Origin: CALBPI01 sp045110335
GTDB taxonomy: Bacteria > Pseudomonadota > Gammaproteobacteria > Steroidobacterales > Woeseiaceae
Direction: 5' to 3'
Assembly (NCBI GenBank): GCA_045110335.1
Contig: JBGCGB010000001.1
Location: forward strand, 1 to 64,000
DNA: 64,000 nt
Below are positions 43,022 to 52,297 of this stretch, piece by piece. Each line of letters starts with the position of its first letter. The first letter of the stretch is position 1. The translations under genes were made by a program, and so were the position numbers. The notes under the pieces were generated by a model. It did no database searches. It worked only from the letters and a program-made list of their open reading frames with translations, and was not told the origin of the DNA.

Positions 43022-45040
43022 ATGACACAGTATAGAGTCTCTGCTGATATCGGCGGAACGTTTACCGATATCGTTATCGAGCCTTCGGATGGTCCGGTGT
43101 TTGTGGGCAAAGTGCCGACAACACCCGAAAACCCGGCGAAAGGCGTTGTCGATGGCATCCGCGATCTGATTTCGGATCTCAGTGATGTCGAGTTCTTCGT
43201 GCATGGCACAACCGTTGGGTTGAACGCGTTTCTCGAACGGCGGGGTGAACGCGTGCTGCTGGTGATGACAGAAGGCGTCAGCGATGCATACACCATCGCG
43301 CGCGGTAACCGCCACACGCTCTACGAACTTCGCTATCGAAAACCGGATCAGTTGGTGCCCCGGCGGGACGTGCATGAGTTGCGTGGTCGTTTGTCATGGG
43401 ATGGCAAAGAGCTTGAGGCGCTGGATACCAGTGATCTCGATACGGTGATCGAGAAGGTGCGTAACGAGGGCGTTAATGCGGTCGCCATCTGCTTGCTGCA
43501 TGCTTACGCTTACCCTCAGCATGAAATTGCGGCGGGTAACTATCTGCGTGAGGCGCTGCCCGATGTTTCGGTATCGCTATCGCATGAAGTGGCGCGCGAG
43601 TGGCGTGAGTATGAGCGTGCCTCGTCGGCCGTGATGAATGCCTACGTGGCGCCGGTCGTTCAGCGTTACTTGAAAAGCTTGCAGAGCGAGCTCAATACAC
43701 TCGGTATGGACGAGACCGTGCACATCATGCAATCCAACGGTGGTGTCTCGACGGCGGCACGTGCACAGGAGAATCCGGTGTTCACGCTTCTGTCGGGTCC
43801 AGTTGGTGGAACGATTGCGGGGACAGCGCTGTCTGCCACCAGTGATCGCAAAAATCTATTGTGTGTCGATATGGGTGGCACCTCGTTTGATTTGAGTCTG
43901 GTGCTGAACGGAAAAGCCAAGTCAACACTGGAAACCGAACTCGAGGGCTTGCCCTTGTTGATGTCAATTGTCGATATCGCGACGATTGGTACCGGTGGCG
44001 GTTCCGTTGCCTGGCTGGAAGACGGCGCAATGCGCGTCGGCCCACGAAGTGCAGGCTCTCAACCGGGTCCCGCCTGTTATGGCCGGGGCGGTACTGAGCC
44101 TACGGTTACCGATGCCAATTTGTATCTCGGCCGATTAGGGCAAAAATCCTTGTTGGGTGGTGACATGACCCTCGATGGTGCTGCAGCAACCCAGGCGATT
44201 GAGTCATTGGCAAAACAGGCCGGACTTGAACCAACCGCATTCGCTGAAGGCGTGCTCGCGATTTCCAATGCGGCGATGGCCGATGCGATGCGTACGATCA
44301 CCATTAGCGAAGGCGTCGATCCGCGTGACTTCACATTAGTTGCGTTTGGCGGAGCTGGTCCGATGGCGGCTGTTTTTCTGGCAGAAGAATTGGGCATCAA
44401 TGAAGTACTGGTTCCCCGGTTCCCCGGCACGTTCTCAGCCTGGGGTATGTTACAGACTGATCTTCGTCACGATTTTACCCAGAGCTTTTTTCATACAACC
44501 GATAGTGTCGATGAGGCCGCTTTGTTATCGGTCTTCGAGCAACTTGAAAGAGACGGTAAAACAGCTATTGTCGGCGAGGGTATTGGCGCCGATCGCGTTT
44601 CGTTTGAGCGCTCTGCTGATATGCGTTACCTCGGGCAAGAGTTTTCAATTAACGTGCCTTTGGATTCGCTGGATGCTGAAAAAATTGTCGCGTATTTCCA
44701 TCAATCGCATCATCGCCGGTACGGCCATTCCAATGAGGCCGCACCTGTGGAGTTTGTCAACTTGCGACTCGCGGCCGTTGGACACTTAAACAAGTATCAA
44801 AACCCTATTGGCGCTGCTGACAATGAACCCGCGCATCTTGGCGAGCGCGAGATTGTTTTTGACGGGCGTTCGGTTAGCACGCCAATTGTTGCCCGGGATC
44901 GTTTGCCGCCAGATTATAGTGTCAGTGGGCCGTTGGTGATTGAAGAGCAAAGTGCAACAACGGTTGTGCCACCTGATTGGTTGATCAGCATAGATGAGGC
45001 CGGAAATATTCTGGTGACGTCGGAGAAGTCACATGACTAG
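43022..45040 (+). CDS. hyuA: Hydantoinase/oxoprolinase subunit A
   Basis: 672 residues of the HyuA family: an N-terminal ATP-binding ASKHA-like region (VSADIGGTFTDIVIEPSDGP, VHGTTVGLNAFLERRGERVL), the second phosphate loop LLCVDMGGTSFDLSLVLNGK, GGSVAWLEDG, and IGTGGG. Family members open the ring of hydantoins, 5-oxoproline or similar cyclic amides, or carboxylate acetone-like substrates, using ATP and the B subunit. The usual DMGGTSTDV appears as DMGGTSFDL. The stop overlaps the start of subunit B by eight bases. The substrate class cannot be narrowed from sequence alone. Confidence 0.93.
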   Translation: MTQYRVSADIGGTFTDIVIEPSDGPVFVGKVPTTPENPAKGVVDGIRDLISDLSDVEFFVHGTTVGLNAFLERRGERVLLVMTEGVSDAYTIARGNRHTLYELRYRKPDQLVPRRDVHELRGRLSWDGKELEALDTSDLDTVIEKVRNEGVNAVAICLLHAYAYPQHEIAAGNYLREALPDVSVSLSHEVAREWREYERASSAVMNAYVAPVVQRYLKSLQSELNTLGMDETVHIMQSNGGVSTAARAQENPVFTLLSGPVGGTIAGTALSATSDRKNLLCVDMGGTSFDLSLVLNGKAKSTLETELEGLPLLMSIVDIATIGTGGGSVAWLEDGAMRVGPRSAGSQPGPACYGRGGTEPTVTDANLYLGRLGQKSLLGGDMTLDGAAATQAIESLAKQAGLEPTAFAEGVLAISNAAMADAMRTITISEGVDPRDFTLVAFGGAGPMAAVFLAEELGINEVLVPRFPGTFSAWGMLQTDLRHDFTQSFFHTTDSVDEAALLSVFEQLERDGKTAIVGEGIGADRVSFERSADMRYLGQEFSINVPLDSLDAEKIVAYFHQSHHRRYGHSNEAAPVEFVNLRLAAVGHLNKYQNPIGAADNEPAHLGEREIVFDGRSVSTPIVARDRLPPDYSVSGPLVIEEQSATTVVPPDWLISIDEAGNILVTSEKSHD

Positions 45041-46751
45041 TATTGATCCTGTAACGACAGAAATTATTCGCAATGCGTTCATCTCTATTGCGAAAGATAT
45101 GAATGCCACGCTGATTCGAAGTGCATTTACGCCCGTCATTTACGAGGGTAAAGATTGCTCGGTTGCATTGATTGATGCGGACGGCGAGGTGCTGGGTCAA
45201 TCATTAGGTTTGCCGTTGTTTCTTGGCAACCTGGAAATCTGTGTCAAGCTGATCGCCGAAGAGCACGGTTGGGATTATTTTAAGGAAGGAGACGTTTTCT
45301 ACATGAACGACTCCTACATGACCGGCACGCATCTTAATGACTCGACCATCATCATGCCTATTTTTTGGCAAGGCGAACGCATTGGGTTTGCCGCGTCACG
45401 CGCGCACTGGCTAGACGTTGGCGCGAAAGATCCGGGAACACCTGTCGATTCTCATGAGATCTATCAAGAAGGTGTCCGTTGGGGGCCGACGCGTTTGTAT
45501 GAGGATGGCAAGGCGCGCGAGGATGTGATTGACCTCTTGCGCCGAAACAGCCGGTTTGGTGAAGCAACCGTTGGCGATATGAACGCGCAAGTTGCTGCAG
45601 GCAAAACCGGTGAGAAGCGTTTACAAACGCTGTTCGATCGATTCGGCGCTGCCACCATTTGGGCGGCACGCGACGAAATTTTCAGTCAGACCGAAGCCAA
45701 AGAACGAGCGGCCGTTAGCCAGCTACCGGACGGTACCTATGAGGCTGATGGATTTCTCGATAATGACGGACTCGGCAACGGCCCACTGCCGGTCAAGCTC
45801 GCATTGACGATTAAGGGCGATGCGATGACTGCCGATTTGACGGGTTCGGCGCCACAGGCACTGGGTCCGGTGAACTGTGGTCTCACACAAACGATTGCAG
45901 CGGCGCGTGTTGCTTACAAATTGTTGATCTGTTCAGAGGTTTCTCCGAACGGTGGATCTTTCCGGCCACTCGAAGTTATCGCGCCGCCGAAGACGATTTT
46001 TTCAGCAGAAGAGCCTGCTGCTTGCGGATGGTATTTTTCTTCGTTGGGCTTATTGATTGATCTTGTGATCAAGGCGCTGGCACCAACGCTGCCGGACAAA
46101 GCGGCAGGTGCGCACTATGGCGATTCAATGGTCATCACATTGGCGGGTCATGATCCGCGAAATGACGACGAGTTCTATTTGATGATTGAGCCGACCACTG
46201 GCGGCTGGGGCGCCTCGAAAGGACGCGATGGTCAGGATTCCCTGATCAACAACGTTAACGGTAGCTTCAAAGATATTCCGATCGAGATTTTTGAAACGAA
46301 GTACCCGTTACGGATATCCCGCTATGGCATCTTGGCGGATTCCGGAGGTCCCGGAGAATGGCGCGGTGGCAACGGCACTTATCGCGAATATCAGGTGACA
46401 GCCGACTCGGATTTGTTTCTGTGGTTTGAGCGTTCCGTGACGACCGCATGGGGATTATTCGACGGCCAGGACGGAACCGCACCGGTCGTTCATATCGAAT
46501 GTCCGGATGAGCCGGCGACGACCGGACTGAAACTCAATGGTCAGAAAGTGCCACAAGGCACAGTCGTACGCTCCAAGACGGGTGGCGGTGGCGGCTTCGG
46601 CGTAGCGTCGGCAAGAGCCCCGCAAGCGGTGTTGGACGATGTGCTGGATCGCTTTGTCACCATTGATCATGCCAAGGATGTCTATGCCGTAGTGATCGGA
46701 TCGGATATGCTCATTGATCATGAGGAGACCGCAAAACTGCGTGCCGGCTGA
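45033..46751 (+). CDS. hyuB: Hydantoinase/oxoprolinase subunit B
   Basis: 572 residues of the HyuB family: DPVTTEIIRNAFISIAKDMN at the start, ATLIRSAFTPVIYEGKDCSV, DVFYMNDSYMTGTHLNDSTI, and the C-terminal YGILADSGGPGEWRGGNGTY with a glycine-rich KTGGGGGFG. It pairs with subunit A as the catalytic heterodimer. The length is standard. Its start lies inside the last codons of hyuA, which favours balanced synthesis of the two subunits. Confidence 0.93.
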   Translation: MTSIDPVTTEIIRNAFISIAKDMNATLIRSAFTPVIYEGKDCSVALIDADGEVLGQSLGLPLFLGNLEICVKLIAEEHGWDYFKEGDVFYMNDSYMTGTHLNDSTIIMPIFWQGERIGFAASRAHWLDVGAKDPGTPVDSHEIYQEGVRWGPTRLYEDGKAREDVIDLLRRNSRFGEATVGDMNAQVAAGKTGEKRLQTLFDRFGAATIWAARDEIFSQTEAKERAAVSQLPDGTYEADGFLDNDGLGNGPLPVKLALTIKGDAMTADLTGSAPQALGPVNCGLTQTIAAARVAYKLLICSEVSPNGGSFRPLEVIAPPKTIFSAEEPAACGWYFSSLGLLIDLVIKALAPTLPDKAAGAHYGDSMVITLAGHDPRNDDEFYLMIEPTTGGWGASKGRDGQDSLINNVNGSFKDIPIEIFETKYPLRISRYGILADSGGPGEWRGGNGTYREYQVTADSDLFLWFERSVTTAWGLFDGQDGTAPVVHIECPDEPATTGLKLNGQKVPQGTVVRSKTGGGGGFGVASARAPQAVLDDVLDRFVTIDHAKDVYAVVIGSDMLIDHEETAKLRAG

Positions 46752-46786
46752 TTCGCTGGCGCCTTGTTGCGCTAACGGATGGTTCG

Positions 46787-47449
46787 ATGAAATTGCATGC
46801 TGACTTTTCCGAGCGGGTCGTCGTTCGGACCGACGAAATCGATTGGGTTGCGTCGCCGTTGCCCGGCGTCGAGCGAAAAATGCTCGACCGTATCGGCGAT
46901 GAAGTCGCACGCGCCACATCGCTAGTGCGCTATGCGCCTGACACTTCATTCAGTGCACATGAGCACAGCGGGGGTGAAGAGTTTCTGGTGCTATCGGGCG
47001 TCTTTTCCGATGAGCATGGCGATTATCCGCCCGGCACTTATGTGCGCAATCCGATCGGCACGCGACACACGCCTTTTACGCGCGACGGATGCACGATTTT
47101 CGTCAAGTTGCGTCAGTTCGAAAAGAGCGATTCACGACAGTTTCATATCGATACCAGTGCTGCGACGTTTCGGCCCGGCGTGGCCGAGGGTTTGTCGGTA
47201 TTGCCTTTGCATGAGTTCGAACGTGAATCGGTCGCGTTAGTGCGCTGGGCTCCAGGTACACGATTTAGCCCGCATCGTCATTGGGGCGGCGAAGAGATCT
47301 ACGTGATCGACGGCGTCTTTCAAGATGAACACGGAGTCTATCCCGCCGGAACCTGGATACGCAGTCCGCATGGGTCGATGCATCAGCCTTTCTCTGAGTC
47401 TGGCTGTTTAATCTACGTCAAGACGGGGCACCTCGCTCAGTATGTATAG
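46787..47449 (+). CDS. Tandem ChrR-like cupin protein
   Basis: 220 residues made of two similar cupin domains. The first has YAPDTSFSAHEHSGGEEFLV and GVFSDEHGDYPPGTYVRNPI; the second has WAPGTRFSPHRHWGGEEIYV and GVFQDEHGVYPAGTWIRSPH. Both carry the H.H...GGEE metal-binding pattern of ChrR-like cupins, so two metal sites (zinc or iron) are likely. There is no sigma-binding domain, so it is not an anti-sigma factor. It lies 35 bases after hyuB. It may be an isomerase, dioxygenase or hydrolase for the ring-opened product; this is inference. Confidence 0.88.
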   Translation: MKLHADFSERVVVRTDEIDWVASPLPGVERKMLDRIGDEVARATSLVRYAPDTSFSAHEHSGGEEFLVLSGVFSDEHGDYPPGTYVRNPIGTRHTPFTRDGCTIFVKLRQFEKSDSRQFHIDTSAATFRPGVAEGLSVLPLHEFERESVALVRWAPGTRFSPHRHWGGEEIYVIDGVFQDEHGVYPAGTWIRSPHGSMHQPFSESGCLIYVKTGHLAQYV

Positions 47450-47882
47450 AGCGACTCGACGACCGTCGACGGAATTGTCTCCTCGCGGCCGGTTGGCGGT
47501 GAGCGCGCTGATGATTGCGATCGGTACGTTCATCATGCTGGTCGCCGCCGATTGGATAGTCGTAGATCCTTCCTCTATTGAAGCGCCGAGGTGGGTGCTC
47601 GGGTTGGCTGGTTTGGTTTTTTTGATGGCTGGTTTGATGGTGCTGGCGGGACAAAAATCCCGCATAAACGACGGTCTCGCTGCCATGTTGCTGTTCGCGT
47701 TTGCGGCGATCGGGGCTTACGCAGCGTTGTTGGCAGATCCCGCTTCGATTGAAGGCGGTCTCCCATTGATTGACAAGGAGACCAATTCACTCATTGGTCG
47801 TTGGGTGTTTGGTATTGGTGCGCTCATGTCAGCGGCTTTGGGCGTCTACGCATTGCGTCGCTGTTTTCGGGCAAGCTCATGA
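47442..47882 (+). CDS. Small four-helix membrane protein, function unknown
   Basis: 146 residues with four hydrophobic segments (about 20-38, 50-68, 80-98, 118-136). Start overlaps the cupin gene by eight bases and its stop overlaps the dehydrogenase start by four, so it belongs to the operon. No family recognised. It might be an accessory to the transport or assembly of the cluster's products. Confidence 0.8.
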   Translation: MYRATRRPSTELSPRGRLAVSALMIAIGTFIMLVAADWIVVDPSSIEAPRWVLGLAGLVFLMAGLMVLAGQKSRINDGLAAMLLFAFAAIGAYAALLADPASIEGGLPLIDKETNSLIGRWVFGIGALMSAALGVYALRRCFRASS

Positions 47883-48847
47883 CCAATGCCATCACCCGAT
47901 TCGGCGTTATTGGTGCCGGCAATATTGCGACGGTTTTCGCGAATGATCTTCGGGCCGTGCCAAACACAACGATCTCTGCCGTCTTGTCACGCACGCCGGC
48001 TAGCGCTGCGGCGTTCGCCAAGCAGTTTGACGTTGAGACGACGCACGAGACCTCGCAGGGTTTCTTCGAAGATAGTACGGTCGACGTAATCTATATTGCC
48101 ACCCCACACACGTTGCATTTCGACTATGCGATGCGTGGTATCGCTGTGGGTAAACCCGTTCTCTGCGAAAAGCCATTAGTCACCTCAATGGCGGATTGTG
48201 AAAAGCTGGTGCAGTCCGCCCGGCGTCATCAGGTATTGCTGACAGAAGCACTGTGGAGTTGCTTTCTGCCGGCTTGGCAACAAGCGCAGGCCTGGATTGC
48301 AGCCGGCGAGATCGGTCAGGTGCTAAAGCTCACCGCGGATTTCGGATTCGACATGCGTCCCTTTGACCCGAATAAACGCGTTTATAACGCGGCTGTTGCG
48401 GGTGGCTGTTTGCTCGACATGGGCATTTATCCGTTGGCACTGGCGCAGGCGATATTCGATCGCTTGCCAGAATCCGTTGCGTCCCGGGTGAGATTTGCAC
48501 CTAACGGCGTCGAAGATGACTTCCAGAGTGTGCTCGATTTCGGCGACGCAAGCGCCGTTGTTGGCGCATCATTCCGGGCGACGCACGCAAACAAAGCAAT
48601 AATAATCGGCGATCGTGGCTGGATAGAGATGCCACAGTTCTGGAAAGCCAGCGAATGCCAATTGCATCGATCGGATCAATTGATCGATGTTTTCGCGGCG
48701 CCACGCGAAACGATAGGGCTCGATTTTGAGACACGCGCTTTTGTGGCTGATTATTCGGCAGGACGCAGGGAATCAACGGTCATGTCGTTGGATCGGTCCT
48801 TAGGCCTGATGAAAAGTATGGAGATGGTACGCGCGTCTTTTGGTTAA
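47879..48847 (+). CDS. Gfo/Idh/MocA-family oxidoreductase
   Basis: 322 residues from the ATG at 47879 (ATGA overlap). N-terminal Rossmann FGVIGAGNIATVFANDLRAV, and the EKP motif in LCEKPLVTSMADCEKLVQ followed by the catalytic-type ALWSCFLPAWQQA. The C-terminal beta-sheet domain is of normal length. NAD(P)-dependent oxidation of a sugar-like, imidazolidine or diol substrate is expected; dimeric dihydrodiol dehydrogenase is the closest subfamily by feel. It ends the hydantoinase operon and is tail-to-tail with the TMEM175-like gene, sharing four bases. Confidence 0.92.
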   Translation: MTNAITRFGVIGAGNIATVFANDLRAVPNTTISAVLSRTPASAAAFAKQFDVETTHETSQGFFEDSTVDVIYIATPHTLHFDYAMRGIAVGKPVLCEKPLVTSMADCEKLVQSARRHQVLLTEALWSCFLPAWQQAQAWIAAGEIGQVLKLTADFGFDMRPFDPNKRVYNAAVAGGCLLDMGIYPLALAQAIFDRLPESVASRVRFAPNGVEDDFQSVLDFGDASAVVGASFRATHANKAIIIGDRGWIEMPQFWKASECQLHRSDQLIDVFAAPRETIGLDFETRAFVADYSAGRRESTVMSLDRSLGLMKSMEMVRASFG

Positions 48848-49584
48848 CGGCGAGCGGCTGGATGCTCCGGGAAACGATCTGCGAAGCGGGCTTCGGTAAT
48901 GCGTCCAAGCAGCGGCATTGCAATCGCGAGCCCTGCATAGATCCACCCGCAAAAACCGATCCATCGCTCACTAACCACGAAGCTGCTGATCAATGATGCC
49001 AAACCAAAGCTCCCTACAATCATCCATGCGACCACTTCGACCCGGGTAAGAAATACCTCCGCCGGATCAAGCTGCAGTGCGTCCTTGAGTTTGAGTGCAT
49101 GGTAATTCAGGGCAGCCAGACAGGCGTTGCACAGCAAAAAACCAATGGCATAGATTCGAAACAAGCCAAGTGCCTCAAATCCGGTACGGACATCAAAGTC
49201 CGTCGGTAGCCAGCCATTGGTCATCGCGCTAACCGCGGCGGTCGCCATTGCCCGCAAAGGATAAACATACACGAGAATAATGAAAATCAAAGTGAGGCTG
49301 ATCAGTACGCTGAACGTCGTATCGAGGCCGTATCGCTTAGACCAGTTCCGGTGTGCCACCCAGAACATCATCAACACCAGAAACCCAAAAAGGAACGCCG
49401 GAATCTTCTTTAAGGCCAGCACCAGCTCCTGATAGCTGGCCGGAACGGCATCAAACGAGATAACGAGCAGCGTTAACGCAAAGGCGAAAGCGGCATCAAC
49501 GAAGGTTTCTAATCTTGTTGTTTCTGAGCCACGATCCTTGAAGACGGTATCGTTCAGGGGGTTGTTGATTTGTTGTGAGCTCAT
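48844..49584 (-). CDS. TMEM175-like (DUF1211) ion channel family protein
   Basis: 246 residues with six helices. The first helix region RLETFVDAAFAFALTLLVIS corresponds to the R..F.D..FA...TLLV signature of the TMEM175/DUF1211 potassium-channel family; the usual FSD is FVD here. An interior cytoplasmic loop and two long final helices follow. Bacterial members form potassium-selective channels. It is divergent from the second TonB receptor, sharing a 193-base gap. No clear ribosome site precedes the ATG. Confidence 0.82.
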   Translation of the reverse strand: MSSQQINNPLNDTVFKDRGSETTRLETFVDAAFAFALTLLVISFDAVPASYQELVLALKKIPAFLFGFLVLMMFWVAHRNWSKRYGLDTTFSVLISLTLIFIILVYVYPLRAMATAAVSAMTNGWLPTDFDVRTGFEALGLFRIYAIGFLLCNACLAALNYHALKLKDALQLDPAEVFLTRVEVVAWMIVGSFGLASLISSFVVSERWIGFCGWIYAGLAIAMPLLGRITEARFADRFPEHPAARR

Positions 49585-49679
49585 TGGGAATGTTCAATTT
49601 GCAGCGATTTCGGGTAACTATGGCCATTTAGCGGTCGCTTGAACAGTGTCATTTGTCCTATATCGGGGTTGTTGTATCT

Positions 49680-49708
49680 GTGACAATCAGTCGTTGCTTA
49701 ATTGTTAT
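49680..49708 (+). promoter_or_regulatory. Candidate sigma-70 promoter of the second TonB receptor
   Basis: GTGACA (49680-49685), a 17-base spacer, TGTTAT (49703-49708), about 65 bases before the receptor's start. The -10 is covered by an inverted repeat. Confidence 0.5.
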
Positions 49709-49722
49709 AAATGTATAACAAT
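49701..49722. promoter_or_regulatory. Perfect inverted repeat over the promoter: operator candidate
   Basis: ATTGTTATA-AATG-TATAACAAT, nine-base arms and a four-base spacer. It covers the proposed -10 of the TonB-receptor promoter, a good place for a dimeric repressor. No regulator gene is adjacent. Confidence 0.65.
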
Positions 49723-49777
49723 CAAAAGGTAATCACCTTGTGATTTTTTACCATGCGGTATTTGAGGGGCTATTCAA

Positions 49778-52237
49778 ATGAAACAAAAATGGGGCATAAC
49801 ACCCAGAACGTTGCTTGCGGGCACCATCACGGGACTTTTCCTGAGTGGTCCGGTAGCGGCACAATTTATCGAAGAAATTGTCGTTGTTGCACGTAAGAAG
49901 GAAGAGAACATTCAAGAGATTCCGGTTGCTGTAACAGCAATTTCGGGCTTGGAGATTGCTGAACGAAACCTCCGGGATTTGTCAGATATCGCGAAGCTGA
50001 CGCCGGGGCTGTTGTTTGACAAAGAATTTGGACGAACATCCAATCGCCCAGTGATTCGTGGGGGCGCGAATATTCTGGGACAGTCTGGCGTGTCGTTCTT
50101 TATTGATGGCGTCTACTTTGATGGGTCCATCGCGGACTTTAACCTCAATGAAGTTGAGCGCTTTGAAATCGTTAAAGGTCCGCAGAGTGCGCTCTATGGA
50201 CGAAATACGTATTCCGGTGCGATCAACGTGATCACGCGTTCGCCAAGCGACGGCTTCACAGCCGATCTGACGGTCACCGCGACTGATGATGCAGAAACCC
50301 AGATTGCGGCAAGCTTTGGCGGTCCAATCATTGGCGATGTTCTGTCCGGCAGTGTCAATTTCCGCCGTTTTGAATTGGACGGTGCATTCACCAATGAATT
50401 CGATGGTTCGGATATCGGCTTGCAAGAGTCGCAATCCATCTCGGGTGTCCTTGAATTTTCACCGAACGATCGTTTCACGGCACGCCTAAGGGCTTACTAC
50501 AACGATCTCAATGATGGCCAGCCGCCGTTGTTTGCACAAAGCTCAACCGAGAACAATTGCTTTGAGGATAACGGTGCATTGTATGGCGGTTTAGGTCGCT
50601 ACTTCTGCGGCACGTTGCGCCCTGGTGCGATCAATACGGACTTCAGTGTGCAAGCGCCGGATGCTCGCGAAGAGCAGCAAACATTGCAGACCAGCTTAAA
50701 CATTGATTTTGATATTAACGAGTCATGGACCTTGACCAGTATCACCGGTTACATCGATCGTGACACGGTTCAGATCACTGATGGAGATTACGGTCCAACC
50801 TCTTTCGACGTGGCGAACTTTACGCCAAACGGATTCCCGTTTGCAGGTTTCGCAGATGGACCTCCATTTGACTACGCGTATGTCGGCAGCATTGTCGACT
50901 TTACCTTTGCAGGCTGGGATCAAAGCGAAGACTTTTCGCAAGAATTGCGATTGTCCTACAGCAACGACAACGTCAATGCGTTCTTCGGTGCATATTATTT
51001 TGATAGCGAGCAAAGCGGACGCGATATTCGCGACTTGCCGGCCGCCGCTGCCGGCATTGCCGCCGCGAATTTCGGTGCCGAGTTTGGACGTATGTTGGGT
51101 GTTTGTGCCGCCAACTTCCTCTGCGAATCTATTGTTCCGTTTTTCGGGCCGACAATCGGCGTAACGCGCAATACCGATGAGCAGACGATTGAGAACACCG
51201 CAATCTTCGGGCATATCGATGTTGCGTTGAGTGATCGCGTTAGTCTGACTGTCGAAGGGCGTTATCAAGAAGAAGATCAAGAGTCAGTCGTCGTGCTTCG
51301 CAATCTTGGCGAGGCGCCCAACGCGCCAGAGCGCGTTAATGGTTCGTTCAATTCTTACCTACAGCGTTACGCGCTGGATTGGCAAGCCACTGACGATTCG
51401 TTAATCTATGCGAGTATCGCGACAGGCACCAAGCCGGGCGGCACCAATGGTTCTGCAGGCGTTCAGGCCGGTGAGCCAACCTTTGAGGAAGAAGATCTAA
51501 CGTCGATCGAAGTCGGTATCAAGAATACGTTGTTTGACGACCAGATCATTGCCAATCTGGCTTTGTACAGCAACACGGTCACGGGCTATCAGCTCACACA
51601 GAACGCACTGACCGAATTCGGTACGGTTTCGATCATTCGAAATGTTGGCGATGCCCGCATTAACGGCCTCGAGGCTGAGTTAAAGGCACGTCCGGCAGGA
51701 CTCGATGGCGTTACGTTCACAATGAACTATGCTTACACCGATGCGAAATTCCGTCGCGGTACTGATCAGAACCAGGGTGTTCTCGATGACGTAGCCGATG
51801 ATGGTCTGGTGAATTGCTCGCTCGGCGAAGAGTTCGGTCAGGCGACTTGTGACACTTCAGCGTTTGGCTCGATTGTCGGGAATCGTGTTCCACGAACCGC
51901 TGAGCACCAGTTCTTTATTGACGCCGAAGTTCGTCGTCCTTTGAACGACACATGGGAATGGTACGGTGGTATCGATTACTCCTTTGAATCTAGCAAGTAT
52001 GCTCAGGTTCACAACCTTATCGAGACAGGCGATGCCGGTTTGTTGGGGGCGAGACTAGGCTTCTCCAACGGTCGTTATTCCGTGTCGCTTTACGGTAGAA
52101 ACCTTAAGAACGAAGATTCGTCGCCGTTGGTCTTGCGCTATGCTGATGGCGCAGGCAGCTTCCGTCGCTCGTTCGTCGGTACGGTACGCCGAGGACAACA
52201 CTGGGGCGTAAACTTGACAGCCAGATTTGGTGACTAA
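49778..52237 (+). CDS. TonB-dependent receptor
   Basis: 819 residues: signal peptide (about 1-28), TonB box EEIVVVARKKEEN, plug (about 45-165; FEIVKGPQSALYGRNTYSGA), and a barrel ending GVNLTARFGD. The plug motif QSALYGRNTYSGAINV is typical of the large receptor group in marine bacteria. Substrate unknown. The gene is monocistronic: a terminator lies 25 bases downstream and the next gene is convergent. An inverted repeat covers its promoter. Confidence 0.93.
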   Translation: MKQKWGITPRTLLAGTITGLFLSGPVAAQFIEEIVVVARKKEENIQEIPVAVTAISGLEIAERNLRDLSDIAKLTPGLLFDKEFGRTSNRPVIRGGANILGQSGVSFFIDGVYFDGSIADFNLNEVERFEIVKGPQSALYGRNTYSGAINVITRSPSDGFTADLTVTATDDAETQIAASFGGPIIGDVLSGSVNFRRFELDGAFTNEFDGSDIGLQESQSISGVLEFSPNDRFTARLRAYYNDLNDGQPPLFAQSSTENNCFEDNGALYGGLGRYFCGTLRPGAINTDFSVQAPDAREEQQTLQTSLNIDFDINESWTLTSITGYIDRDTVQITDGDYGPTSFDVANFTPNGFPFAGFADGPPFDYAYVGSIVDFTFAGWDQSEDFSQELRLSYSNDNVNAFFGAYYFDSEQSGRDIRDLPAAAAGIAAANFGAEFGRMLGVCAANFLCESIVPFFGPTIGVTRNTDEQTIENTAIFGHIDVALSDRVSLTVEGRYQEEDQESVVVLRNLGEAPNAPERVNGSFNSYLQRYALDWQATDDSLIYASIATGTKPGGTNGSAGVQAGEPTFEEEDLTSIEVGIKNTLFDDQIIANLALYSNTVTGYQLTQNALTEFGTVSIIRNVGDARINGLEAELKARPAGLDGVTFTMNYAYTDAKFRRGTDQNQGVLDDVADDGLVNCSLGEEFGQATCDTSAFGSIVGNRVPRTAEHQFFIDAEVRRPLNDTWEWYGGIDYSFESSKYAQVHNLIETGDAGLLGARLGFSNGRYSVSLYGRNLKNEDSSPLVLRYADGAGSFRRSFVGTVRRGQHWGVNLTARFGD

Positions 52238-52260
52238 GCGCTCATGCCATAGATGAGCAG

Positions 52261-52297
52261 AAAGGTCGGTAGCCGATGGTTGCCGGCCTTTTTTTAT
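52261..52297 (+). terminator. Rho-independent terminator after the second TonB receptor
   Basis: AAGGTCGGTAG pairs with TTGCCGGCCTT (several G-U pairs) around an eight-base loop, followed by seven T residues, 25 bases past the receptor's stop codon. Confidence 0.88.

Noticed and set aside
50723..51280. 185-codon antisense frame inside the second TonB receptor gene
   Set aside because: No domain, and the receptor frame is unmistakable.
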